Shown piece after piece: positions 25,623-37,261 of a stretch of DNA of 64,000 nt. Numbering within the stretch: position 1 is the first letter of the stretch; the number at the start of each line of letters is the position of its first letter. Made by a program: the position numbers and the translations under genes. The notes under the pieces are model-generated. The model saw only the letters and a list, made by a program, of their open reading frames with translations. It made no database searches and was not told the DNA's origin. The DNA is taken from assembly GCA_951213105.1 (NCBI GenBank), contig OX578137.1:77296604-77360603 (forward strand). The letters run 5' to 3'. This stretch comes from Amaurobius ferox. Its lineage: Eukaryota; Arthropoda; Arachnida; Araneae; Amaurobiidae.

Positions 25623-27563
25623 TATATACTAATTGCCAAGTGTCCGTCTGTCTGTCTGTCCGTCTGTCTGTCCGTCACGCTTTTTTAGGCACTTCCCGAA
25701 TAGATAGAGACTTGCAATTTGGTACACGGCTCGCTCGTTCGATAAAACCCCCTGGAAAAATCGTATTTTTGAAAACGTCCTATAGAGGGGGCGTCCCACA
25801 CCAAAACGTTCGAAAAGTGAAATGACGGGAAAGCATGCTTTGCGATGAGATAGAGACTTCAAATTTGGTATATGGGTAAATCTCTCGAAAGGAAGAGAGC
25901 GTGCAGTTTCAGATTTCCAATATTTTCCACTTAAGGGGGGGTGCCACACACCAAAACTTTCGAAAAGTGAAATGATGGGAGAGAATGCTTTGCGATGAGA
26001 TAGATACTTCAAGTTTGGTGTATGGGTAAATCGTTTAAAACAAAGAAAGTGTGGAATTTCAGATTTCCAATATTTTCTACTTAAGGGGGTGCCGCACACT
26101 AAAACGTTCGAAAAGTGAAATGATAGGAAGGAATGCTTTGCGACTTCAAATAGAGACTTCAAATAGAGACTTCAATAGAGACTTCAAATTTGGTGAATCG
26201 GTAAATCGATCAATAGGAAGAAAGTGTGCAATTTCAGATTTTCAATATTTTCTACTTAAGGGGGTGCCGCACACCAAAATGTTCGATTTGTAGGATAAAT
26301 GAGAAAACGCTCTTTTAAAATTTGATAGAGGCTTGAAATTCGGTATATGGGCTAATCATTTGATAGAAACACCCAAGACAAATATAGTTTTTCAAAAATG
26401 TTCGTTTAAGGGGCTGCTTCAGAGTAAAACGTTCGAAAAGTGAATTGATAAAAAACCATGCTTCGGATTGAGATAGAGATATCAAATTTGGTACAAGGGT
26501 AGATAGTTTGAAAGAATGAAAGTGTAAAATTTCAGTTTACCTATATTTTCTACTTTAGGGGGTGCCGCACACCAAAATGTTCGATTTTCGGAATAAAGGA
26601 GAAACGCCCCTTTTAAAACGTGATAGAGGCTTGATATTTGATATATGAGAAAATAATCTGACAGAAATCACAAAAAGAATAGAGTTTTTCAAAAATGTAT
26701 AGTTAAGGGGGTGGGTACTCCACACAAAAGCATTCGAAAGATGAAATGCTAGAAAAGTATGCTTTGCGATGAGATAGAGACTTCAAATTTAGTGTACGGG
26801 TAAAAAGTTGGAAAGGAAGAAAGTGTGCAATTTCAGTTTTCCCACATTTGTTATTGTAGGGGGTTCTGCTCACTAAAATGTTCGATTTATCGAACAAATG
26901 AAAAACGCCTCCTTTGCAATGTGATAGAGACTTGAAATTTAGTATATGGCCTAACCATTTGACAAAAAAACCAAAGATGAATACAGTTTGAAAAAATGTT
27001 CTTTAACGGGGTGCTACACAGAAAAACGTTCGAAAGGTGAAGTGATAGAAAAACAAGCTTCTCGAAAGGAAAGCGACTTCAAATTTGATGTACGGGTAGA
27101 TAGTTTGAAAGGAAGAGGGTGTGAAATTTTCAATTTCCAATATTTGCTACTTTAAGGGGTGCACACTAATATGTTCGATTTTCCTAATAAATGAGGCACG
27201 CTTTCTTTAAAATGTGATACAGGCTTGATATTTGGGCCAATCATCTGATAAAAAACACAAGACAAACAGAGTTTTTTAAAAATGTCCATTTATGGATGTG
27301 CTTCACAGAAAAAAGTTCCAAAGGAGAAATAATAATATAGGAGTGCCTCGGGATGAGATAGACTTTAATATAGCGTAAGGGTAGATAATTCGAAAGGAAG
27401 AAATGCTCGAATTTAGTTTCCCAATATTTTCTTCTTTAGAGGGTTCTGCACACTAAAATATTCGATTTGTTGAATAAATGTGAAACGCGAATTATTAAAA
27501 AAATTACATTATTCAGAGGTTGCTTATTGCGAGACCGTTAATTTTCAACGGGTATTCGGCTAG
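25623..27563 (+). mobile_element. Helitron-like unit 4
   Basis: About 1.94 kb; CTAG at 27,560-27,563. It contains a local 13-15-bp tandem expansion of ATAGAGACTTCAA near 26,145-26,190. Confidence 0.85.
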
Positions 27564-29623
27564 TATATACTAATTGCCAAGTGTCCGTCTGTCTGTCTGT
27601 CTGTCACGATTTTCTGAGGCACTCCCAGAATAGATAGAGGCTTGCAATTTGGTACATGGCTCGGTCGTTCGATAAAACCCCCTGGAAAAATCGAATATTT
27701 CAAAAACGTTTTTAAAGGGGGTGCCCTACACCAAAACGTTCGAAAAGAGAAACGATGGGAAATCATGCTTTGCGACGAGATAGAGGCTTTGAATTTGGTG
27801 TACGGGTAAATCATTCGATAGGAAGAAAGTGTACAATTTCAGATTTCCAATATTTTCTTCTCAAGGGGGTGCCGCACACCAAAACTTTCGAAAAGTGAAA
27901 TGATAAGAAAGCATGCGTTGCGATGAGATAGAAACTTCAAATTTGGAGTATGGGTAAATCGTTCAAATGGAAGAAAGTGTGCAATTTCAGATTTCCAATA
28001 TTTTGTACTTAAGGGGATGCCGCCCACCAAAATGTTCGATTTACAGAATAAATGAGAAAACGCTCCTTTAAAATTTGATAGAGGCTTGAAACTTGGTATA
28101 TGGGCTAATCATTTGACGGAAACACGCAAGACGAATATAGTTTTTTAAAAATGTTCGTTTAAGGGGGTGCTCCAGAGTGAAACTTTCGAAAAGTGAATTG
28201 ATAAAAGAACCATGCTGTGGAATGAGATAGAGCTATCAAATTTGGTGTAAGGGTAGATAGTTTGAAAGGAAGAAAGTGTACAATTTCAGTTTACCAATAT
28301 TTTCTACTTTAGGGGGTGCCGCACACCAAAATGTTCGATTTTCGGAATAAAGGAGTAACGCTCCTTTAAAAACGTGATAGAGGCTTCACATTTGGTATAC
28401 GGGAGAATCATCTCATAGAGAAATCACAAAAGAATAGAGTTTTTAAAAAATGTATAGTTATGGGGGTGGGTACTTCGCACAAAAACATTCGAAAGATGAA
28501 ATGCTAGAAAAGCATGCTTCACGATGAAATAGAGACTTCAAATTTGGTGTACGGGTAAAAAGTTGGAAAGGAAAAAAGTGTGCAATTCCAGTCTTCCAAC
28601 ATTTGCTATTGTAGGGGGTGCCGATCACTAAAATGTTCGATTTGCCGAACAAATGAAAAACGCCTCATTTTCAATGTGATAGAGACTTGAAATTTAGTAT
28701 ATGGGCTAACCATTTGACAAAAAAACCAAAGATGATTACAGTTTGACAAAAATGTTTTTAACGGGGTGCTACACAGAAAAACGTTCGAAAGGTGAGGTGA
28801 TAGAAAAACATGCTTCTCGAAAGGATAGCGACTTCAAATTTGGTGTACGGGTAGATTGTTTGAAAGGAAGAGAGTGTGAAATTTCATATTTCCAATATTT
28901 GCTACTTTAAGGGGTGCGCACACTAATATGTTCGATTTTCCGAATAAATGAGGCACGCTTCCTTTACAATGTGATAGAAGCTTAAAATTTAGTATATGGG
29001 CTAACCATTTGACAAAAAAACCAAAGATGATTGCAGTTTGACAAAAATGTTCTTTAACGGGGTGCTACACAGAAAAACGTTCGAAAGGTGAAGTGATAGA
29101 AAAACATGCTTCTCGATAGGATAGCGACTTCAAATTTGGTGTACGGGTAGATAGTTTGAAAGGAAGAAAGCGTGAAATTTCAGATTTCCAATATTTGCTA
29201 CATTAAGGGGTGCCGCACTCTAATATGTACGATTTTTCGAATAAATAAGGCAAGATTCTTTTTAAATGTGATAGGGGCTTGATATTCGGTACAGGGGCCA
29301 ATCATCTGATAAAAAACCCAAGACAAAGCGAGTTCTTTAAAAATGTTCATTTATGGGTGTGCTTCACAGAAAAAAGTTCCAAAGGAGAAATACTAATATA
29401 GGGTGCCTCGGGATGAGATAGACTTTAATGTGGTGTACGGGTAAATAATTCTAAAGGAAGGAATGCGGAAATTTAGTTTCCCAATATTTTCTTCTTTAGG
29501 GGGTTCTGCACACCCAAATATTCGATTTGTCGAATAAATGTGAAACGCGAATTATTAAAAAATTTATATTATTCAGGGGTTGCTTATTGCGAGACAGTTG
29601 ATTTTCAACGGGTATTCGGCTAG
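27564..29623 (+). mobile_element. Helitron-like unit 5 (longest)
   Basis: About 2.06 kb; CTAG at 29,620-29,623. A ~296-bp block beginning near 28,690 is repeated from about 28,985, i.e. one extra dimer of the 148-bp repeat, which explains its length. Confidence 0.85.
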
Positions 29624-31398
29624 TATATACTAATTGCCAAGTGTCCGTCTGTCTGTCTGTCTGTCACGCTTTTTTCAGGCACTTCACGAATAGATAGAGA
29701 CTTGCAATTTGGTACACGGCTCGGTCGTTCGATAAAACCCCCCTGAAAAAATCGAATTTTTCGAAAACGTTTAAAAGATGGGGTGCCCCACACCAAAACG
29801 TTCGAAAAGTGAAATGATGGGAAAGCATACTTTGCAATGAGAGAGATACTTCAAATTTGGTGTATGGGTAAATCATTCGAAAGGAAGAAAGTGTGCAATT
29901 TCAGATTTCCAATATTTTCTACTTAAGGGGGTGCCGCACACCAAAATGTTCGATAAGTGAATTGATAGGAAAGATGCTTTGCGATGAGATAGAGACTTCA
30001 AATTTGGTGTATGGGTAAATCGTTCGAAAGGAAGAAAGTGTGCAATATCAGATAACCAATACTTTCTATACTTAAGGGGGTGCCGCACACCAAAATGTTC
30101 GATGTTCCAAATAAATGAGAAACGTCTCCTTTAAAATTTGATAGAGGCTTGAAATTAGGTATATGTACTAATCATTTGATGAAAACACCCAAGACGAATA
30201 TAGTTTTTCAAAAACGTTCCTTTAAGGGGGGTGCTTTAGAGGAAAACGTTTGAAAGGTGAATTGATAAGAAAACATACTGCGGAATGAGATAGAGATTTG
30301 AAATTTGGTGTACGGGTAGATAGTTTGGAAGGAAGAAGGTGTACAATTTCAGTTTTCCAATATTTTATACTTTAGGGGTTGTTGCACACAAAAATTTTTC
30401 GGAATGAAGTAGAAATATTCCTTTTAGAACGTGATAGACTTGATATTTGGTATATGGACAAATCATTTGATAGAAAACCCAAGAAGAATGGAGTTTTTCA
30501 AAAATATATCATTAAGGGGGGGGGGGTACTTCACTGAAAACACATTCGAAGGGTGAAATGATAGAAAAAGTATGCTTCGCGATGAGTCAGAGACTTCAAA
30601 TTTGGTATACGGGTATATAGTTTGAAAGGAAGAAAGTGCGTAATTTCAGTTTACAAACATTTGCTATTGTAGGGGGTGAGGCACACTAAAATGTTCGATT
30701 TCACGAACAACTGAAAAACGCCTCCTTTAGAGTGTGATATAAGCTTGAAATTTAATATATGGGGTAATAATTTGATAAAAGAACCCTAAGATTATTAGAG
30801 TTTTTCAAAAATGACCAATTAAGGGTGTACAACACAGAAAAACGTGAAAACGTTCGAAATATGAAATGATAGAAAAACATGCTCCACAATAGGATAGAGA
30901 CATCAAATGTGGTGTACTAGTATATTCTTTGAAAGGAAGAAAGTGTGCAAATTTCAGATTTCCAATCTTTGCTACTTTAGTGGGTGTCTCACGCTAATAT
31001 GTTCGATTTTAGGAATAAATGAGACACTCTTGCTATTAAATGTGATAGAGGCTTGATATTTGGTATATGGGCCAATCATCTGATAAAAAACACAACACGA
31101 ACAGAGTTTTTAAAAAATTTTCATTTATGGGGGTGCTCCAAAGAAAAACGTTCGAAAGGGGAGATGATAAAATAGTATGTTTCGGGATGAGATAGAGACT
31201 TTAATTTGGTATACTGGTAGATAATTCGAAAGGACGATGTGCGCAAATTAATTTTTCCAATATTTTCTTCTTTAGGGGCTTCTGCACACTAAAATATTCG
31301 ATTTCTGAATAAATGTGAAACACGAATTATTCAAAAATTTACATTAATCAGGGGTTGCTTACTGCGAGACCGTTGATTTTCAACGGGTATTCGGCTAG
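29624..31398 (+). mobile_element. Helitron-like unit 6
   Basis: About 1.77 kb; CTAG at 31,395-31,398 after an intact hairpin. It contains a nine-base G run near 30,519-30,528. Confidence 0.85.
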
Positions 31399-33034
31399 TA
31401 TATACTAATTGCCAAGTGTCCCTCTGTCTGTCTGTCTGTTCGCTTTTTTCAGGCACTTCTTTCAGGCACTTTTTTCAGGCACTTTCAGATTTCCAATATT
31501 TTCTATTTAAGGGGGTGCCGCACAACAAAACGTTCGAAAAGTGAAGTGATAGGAAAGCATGTTTTGCAATGAGATAGGGCCTTCAAATTCGGTGTATGGA
31601 TAAATCGTTCGAAAAGAAGAAAATGTGCAATTTCAGTTTTCCAATATTTTCTACTTAAGGGGGTGTCGCACACCAAAACGTTCGATTTAACGAATAAATG
31701 AGAAAAGGCGCCTTTAGAATTTGATATATATGGTAAAATTTGGTATATGGGCTAATAATTTGACGAAAACTCCCAAGACGAATACAGTTTTTCAAAAATG
31801 GTCTTTTAAGGGGGTGCTCTAGAGGAAAACGTCCGAAAGGTGAATTGATAAGAAAACATACTGCGGGATGAGATAGAGAATTGAAATTTGGTGTACTGGT
31901 AGATAGTTTAGAAAACTGAAAACTGAAATTGGAAAACTGAAATTGGAAAACTGAAATTGTACACTTAGAAGGAAGAAAGTGTACAATTTCAGTTTTCCAA
32001 TATTTTGTACTTTAGGGGGTGTTGCACACAAAATGTTCGATTTTCGGAATGAAGTAGAAATATCCTTTAAAAACGTGATAGAGGCTTCATATTTGGTATA
32101 AGGGAGAATCATCTCATAGAAGTCACAAAAAGAATAGAGTTTTTCAAAAATGTATAGTTAAGAGGGTGGGTACTCCACACAAAAGCATTCGAAAGACGAA
32201 ATGCTAAAAAGCATGCTTCACGATGCGATAGAGACTTCAAATTTTGGTGTACGGGTAAAAAGTTGGAAAGGAAGAAAGTGTGCAATTTCTGTCTTCGAAC
32301 ATTTGCTATTGTAGGGGGTGCCGCTCACTAAAATGTTCGATTTGGCGAACAAATTAAATACGCCTCCTTTACAATGTGATAGTAGCTTGAAATTTAGTAT
32401 TAAACCAAACATGATTATTAAAAACCAAACATGAATACAGTTTGACAAAAATGTTCATTAACGGGATGCTACACAGAAAAACGTTCGAAAGGTGAAGTGA
32501 TAGAAAAACATGCTTCTCTTCGCGATAGGATAGGGACTTCAAATTTGGTGTACGGGTAGATAGTTTGAAAGGAAGACAACGAGAAATTTCAGATTTCCAA
32601 TATTTGCTACATTAAGGGGTGCCGCACACTAATATGTTCGATTTTTGGAATAAATGAGGCAAGCTTCTTTTTAAATGTGATTGAGGCTTGATATTCGGTA
32701 TATGAGCCAATCATCTGATAAAAAACCCAAGACAAAGAGAGTTTTCCAAAAATGTTCATTTATGGATATGCTTCACAGAAAAAAGTTCCAAAGGAGAAAT
32801 ACTGATATAGGGGTGCCTCGGGATGAGATAGACTTTAATGTGGTGTACGGGTAAATAATTCGAAAGGAAGAAATGCGGAAATTTAGTTTCCCAATATTTT
32901 CTTCTTTAGGGGGTTCTGTACACCAAAATATTCGATTTGTCGAATAAATGTGAAACGCGAATTATTAAAAAATTTACATTATTCAGGGGGTTGCTTTTTG
33001 CGAGACCGTTGATTTTCAACGGGTATTCGGCTAG
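31399..33034 (+). mobile_element. Helitron-like unit 7
   Basis: About 1.64 kb; CTAG at 33,031-33,034. It has a short TTTCAGGCACTT triplication at 31,447-31,485 and a 23-bp-arm palindrome at 31,942-32,001 that is shared with unit 8. Confidence 0.85.
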
Positions 33035-34726
33035 CATATACAAATTGCCAAGTGTCCGTCTGTCCTTCTGTCTATCTGTCATGCTTTTTCAGGCACTTCC
33101 CGAATAGATAGAGACATTCAATTTGGTACACGGCTCGGTCGTTCGATAAACCCCCCTGGAAAAATTGAATTTTCCGAAAACGTTCTACAGAGGGGGTGCC
33201 CCAGACCAAAACGTTCGAAAAGTGAAAAGATGGGAAAGCATACTTTGCGATGAGATAGAGACTTCAAATTTGGTGTATAGGTAAATCATTCGAAAGGAAG
33301 AAAGTGTGCAGTTTCAGATTTCCAATATTTTCTACTTAAGGGGGTACCGAATAAATGAGAAACGGCTCCTTTAAAATTTGATAGAGGCTTGAAATTAGGT
33401 ATAATTGACATTAGTCCATATACCTTATTTCAAGCCTATCATTTGGATGTTTTGGGAATTTTTCATCAAATGATAATCATTTGGTGAAAACATCCAAGAT
33501 GAATATAGTTTTTCAAAAACGTTCGTTTAAGGGGGTGCTCTAGAGGAAAATTTCCGAAAGGTGAATTGATAAGAAAACATACTGCGGGATGAGATAGAGA
33601 ATTGAAATTTGGTGTACTGGTAGATAGTTTAGAAAACTGAAAACTGAAATTGGAAAACTGAAATTGTACACTTAGAAGTAAGAAATTGTACAATTTCAGT
33701 TTTCCAATATTTTATACTTTAAGGGGTGTTGCACACAAAAATGTTCGATTTTCGGAATGAAGTAGAAAGATCCTTTTAGAACGTAATAGAGGCTTGATAT
33801 TTGGTATATGGGCGAATCATTTGATAGAAAATCCAAGAAGAACGGAGTTTTTCAAAAATATATATTTGAGGGGGGTTGGTACTCCACAGAAAAGCATTCG
33901 AAGGGTGAAATGATAGAAAAAGTATACTTCTCGATAAGTAAGAGATTTCAAATTTGGTATATGGGTAGATAGTTTCAAAGGAAGGCAGTGTGAAATTTCA
34001 GTTTTCAAGCATTTGCTATTGTAGGGGTGCCGCACAGTAAAATGTTCGATTTCACGAACAACTGAAAAAGGCCTCCTTTAGAGTGTGGTAAAAGTTTGAA
34101 ATTTAGTATTTGGGCTAATCATTTGATAAAAGAAACCTAAGATTATTACGGTTTTTAAAAAAATGATCATTTAAGGGGGTGCAACACAGAAAAACGTATA
34201 AACGTTCGAAATATGAAGTGATAGGGAAACATGCTCGACAATAGGATAGAGACTTCAAATTTGGTGTACTGGTAGATTGTTTGAAAGGAAGAAAGTGTGC
34301 AAATTTCAGATTTTCAATATTTGCTACTTTAGGGGGAGCCGAACTCCAATCTGTTCGATTTTCGGAATAAATGAGACACTCTTGCTTTTAAATGGGATAG
34401 AGGCTTGATATTTGGTATATGGAACAGAGTTTTTCTAAAATGTTCATTTATGGGGGGGGTGCTCCAAAGAAAACCAATCGAAAGGGAAGGTGATAAAATA
34501 GTATGCTCCGGGATAAGATAGAGACTTTAATTTTGTGTACTGGTAGATAATTCGAAAAGACGACTTGGGCAATTTGAATTTTCCAATATTTTCTTCTTTA
34601 GGGGGGTTCTGCATATTAAGACATTCGATTTGCCGAATAAATGTGAAACACGAATTATTGAAAAATTTATATTATTCAGGGGTTGCTTTTTGCGAGACCG
34701 TTGATTTCCAACGGGTATTCAGCTAG
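33035..34726 (+). mobile_element. Helitron-like unit 8
   Basis: About 1.69 kb; CTAG at 34,723-34,726. It carries the same palindrome as unit 7 (33,649-33,708) and a second, unit-specific inverted segment at about 33,380-33,510. Confidence 0.85.
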
Positions 34727-36538
34727 TATATACTAATAGCCAAATGTTTCGTCTGTCCGTCTGTCTGTCCGTCTGTCCGTCTGTCACGCTTTTTTTAGGC
34801 ACTTCCCGAATAGATAGCGACTTACAATTTGGTACACGGCTCGGTCGTTTGACCTTCTATAGAGGGGGTGCCCCACACCAAAACGTTCGAAAAGTGAAAT
34901 GATGGGAAAGCATGCTTTGCGACGAGATAGAGACTTCGAATTTGGTGTATGGGTAAATCATTCGAAAAGAAGAAAGTGTGCAATATCAGATTTCCAATAT
35001 TTTCTACTTAAGGGGGTGCAGCACACCAAAACTTTCGAAAAGTGAAATGATAGAAGAGCATGCTTTGCGATGAGATAGAAACTTCAAGTTTGGTGTATGG
35101 GTAAATCGTTTGAGAGAAAGAAAGTGTGCAATTTTAGATTTACAATATTTTCTACTTAAGGGGGTGCCGCACATTAAAACTTTCGAAAAGTGAAATGATA
35201 GGGAAGCATGCTTTGCGATGAGGTAGAGACTTTAAATTTGGTGTATTGATAAATCGTTCGAAAGGAAGAAAGTGTGCAATTCCAGATTTCCAATATTCTC
35301 TACTTAAGGGAGTGCTGCACACCAAAATGTTCGATTTACAGAATAAATGAGAAAACGCTCCTTTAAAATATTATAGAGGCTTGAACTTCGGTACATGAGC
35401 TAATCATTTGACGGAAACACTCAAGACAAATATAGTTTTTCAAAAATGTTCGTTTAGGACGGTGCTCCAGAGTAAAATGTTCGAAAAGTGAATTGATAGA
35501 AAACTATGCTTCGGTATGAGATAGAGATATCAAATTTGGTATAAGGGTGGATAGTTTGAAAGGAAGGAAGTGTACAATTTCAGTTTACCAATATTTTCTA
35601 CTTTGGGGGGTGCCGCACACCAAAATGTTCGATTTTCGTAATAAAGGAGAAACGCCCCTTTTAAAACGTGATAGAGGCTTGATATTTGATATATAGGAAA
35701 ATCATCTGGCAGAAATCGCAAAAAGAATAGAGTTTTTCAAAAATGTATGGTTAAGGGGGTAGGTACGCCACTCAAAAGCATTCGAAAGATGAAATGCTAG
35801 AAAAGCATGCTTCGCGATGAGATAGAGACTTCAAATTTGGTGTACGGGTAAAAAGTTGGAAAGGAAGAAAGAGTGCAATTTCAGTTTTCCAACATTTGTT
35901 AGTATAGGGGGTGCCGCTCACTAAAATTTTCGATTTACTGAACAAATGAAAAACGCCTCCTTTTCAATGTGATAGAGACTTGAAATTTAGTATATGGGCT
36001 AACCATTTGACAAAAAAACCAAAGATGATTACAGTTTGACAAAAATGTTCTTTAACGGGGTGCTACACAGGAAAACGTTCGAAAGGTGAAGTGATAGAAA
36101 AACATGCTTCTCGATAGGATAGCGACTTCAAATTTGGTGTACGGGTAGATTGTTTGAAAGGAAGAGAGTGTGAAATTTCATATTTCCAATATTTGCTACT
36201 TTAAGGGGTGCGCACACTAATATGTTCGATTTTCCGAATAAATGAGGCACGCTTCCTTTTAAATGTGATAGAGGCTTGATATTTTGTATTTGGGCCAATC
36301 ATCTGATAAAAAACACAAGACAAACGGAGTTTTTCAAAAATGTTCATTTATGGATGTGCTTCACAGAAAAAAGTTCCAAAGGAGAAATAATAATATAGGG
36401 GTCCTCGGGATGAGATAGACTTTAATGTGGTGTAAGTGTAGATAATTCCAAAGGAACAAATGCGAATTATTTAAAAATTTACATTATTCAGGGGTTGCTT
36501 ATTGTGAGACCGTTGATTTTCAACGGGTATTCGGCTTG
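34727..36538 (+). mobile_element. Helitron-like unit 9 (terminal)
   Basis: About 1.81 kb; the 3' end is CTTG rather than CTAG at 36,535-36,538. The following bases (TCTATTTACAAATTAGC, then AAATGTCTGT) resemble a decayed next 5' end, this time beginning with TC. Confidence 0.82.
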
Positions 36539-37261
36539 TCTATTTACAAATTAGCAAATGTCTGTAAAGATGATTGCCATTAAAAATACCCAATGGCCCT
36601 TAGGTCTAAAATAAAATGAAAGACTAAATATAAAATGACAGAAAAAATGTCGATACGAAATTCCACACAGAAAAGTTATTTCAATTTTTGAAATTTTCCT
36701 TGATTATTTTATTTGCTGAAAGAGTGCCTAGTAATGATTAAAAAACATTTAATTAAAACTTTATACACTCTTCATTTTCATATTTATTGAAAATAAGCAC
36801 AATTTCCTAAGAAGAACTTAAAATGAAAAAATGGAAGTGGCTAAATATACTGATGATACACGTTGACCCGCCTTTTTGCAATTAAATCTTGTCGATATTT
36901 TTAACTATTGTTTTTAAATTGAAAATAATTATCAGGGTTAACAATTTGTTTAAGTTCTGATAGGTTTGCATCGGCCCCAAAATATTCAAAACTCTTTTAA
37001 ATTGCTATATGCTTTTCTGCTCAGAAGGATAAGCTAAGTCTAAAAGTGACGCTAAGGAGTAATAAACGCTATTCTTTTAATCCTTTTCTTTGGATAATAA
37101 AAGTCGTTATCATCTTTGTTTTGCATTGTTTTTTTTCTATAACCCTATTACATCCGCATACCGGGTTTCCTTTCATTCCGATTCAGATTTCCTGAAATTT
37201 TCAGATAAACAGCAACTATTCTCTCTCTCTCTCTCTGTATATATATATTTATATAAACGCC
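36539..37261. other. AT-rich spacer; remnant 5' end, then no gene seen
   Basis: After the decayed unit-start sequence (to about 36,570) nothing recognisable is present. The spacer ends in a CT/TA microsatellite at 37,220-37,256. Confidence 0.55.

Larger units (their letters stand above)
21297..36538 (+). repeat. Tandem array of nine Helitron-like units with ~148-bp internal repeats
   Basis: Nine head-to-tail units share the same 5' start (TATATACTAATTGCCAAGTG plus a CTGTC microsatellite). They share the same 3' end: a perfect hairpin CCGTTGA/TCAACGG, then GGTATTCGGCTAG. Inside, the motif CAAAACGTTCGAAAAG or its CAAAATGTTCGATTT variant recurs at close to 148 bp, for example 21,461, 21,609, 21,757, 21,905 and 22,052. 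The two types partly alternate, giving ~296-bp dimers. By length the array holds about 100 repeats. Minus-strand frames of the SLSHRKACFPIISLFERF type are periodic shadows. There is no Rep/helicase gene. Confidence 0.92.

Noticed and set aside
21333..35721. Many minus-strand open frames of ~60-177 residues with repeated SLSHRKACFPIISLFERFGV-like sequence
   Set aside because: They recur with the 148-bp repeat, break at random positions in each unit and have no start or splice consistency. They are shadows of a non-coding tandem repeat.
21297..36538. CRISPR-like array of repeats
   Set aside because: Period is ~148 bp with no short identical repeat/unique spacer pattern, no cas genes, and the DNA is clearly eukaryotic. 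Unit ends match Helitron-like termini.
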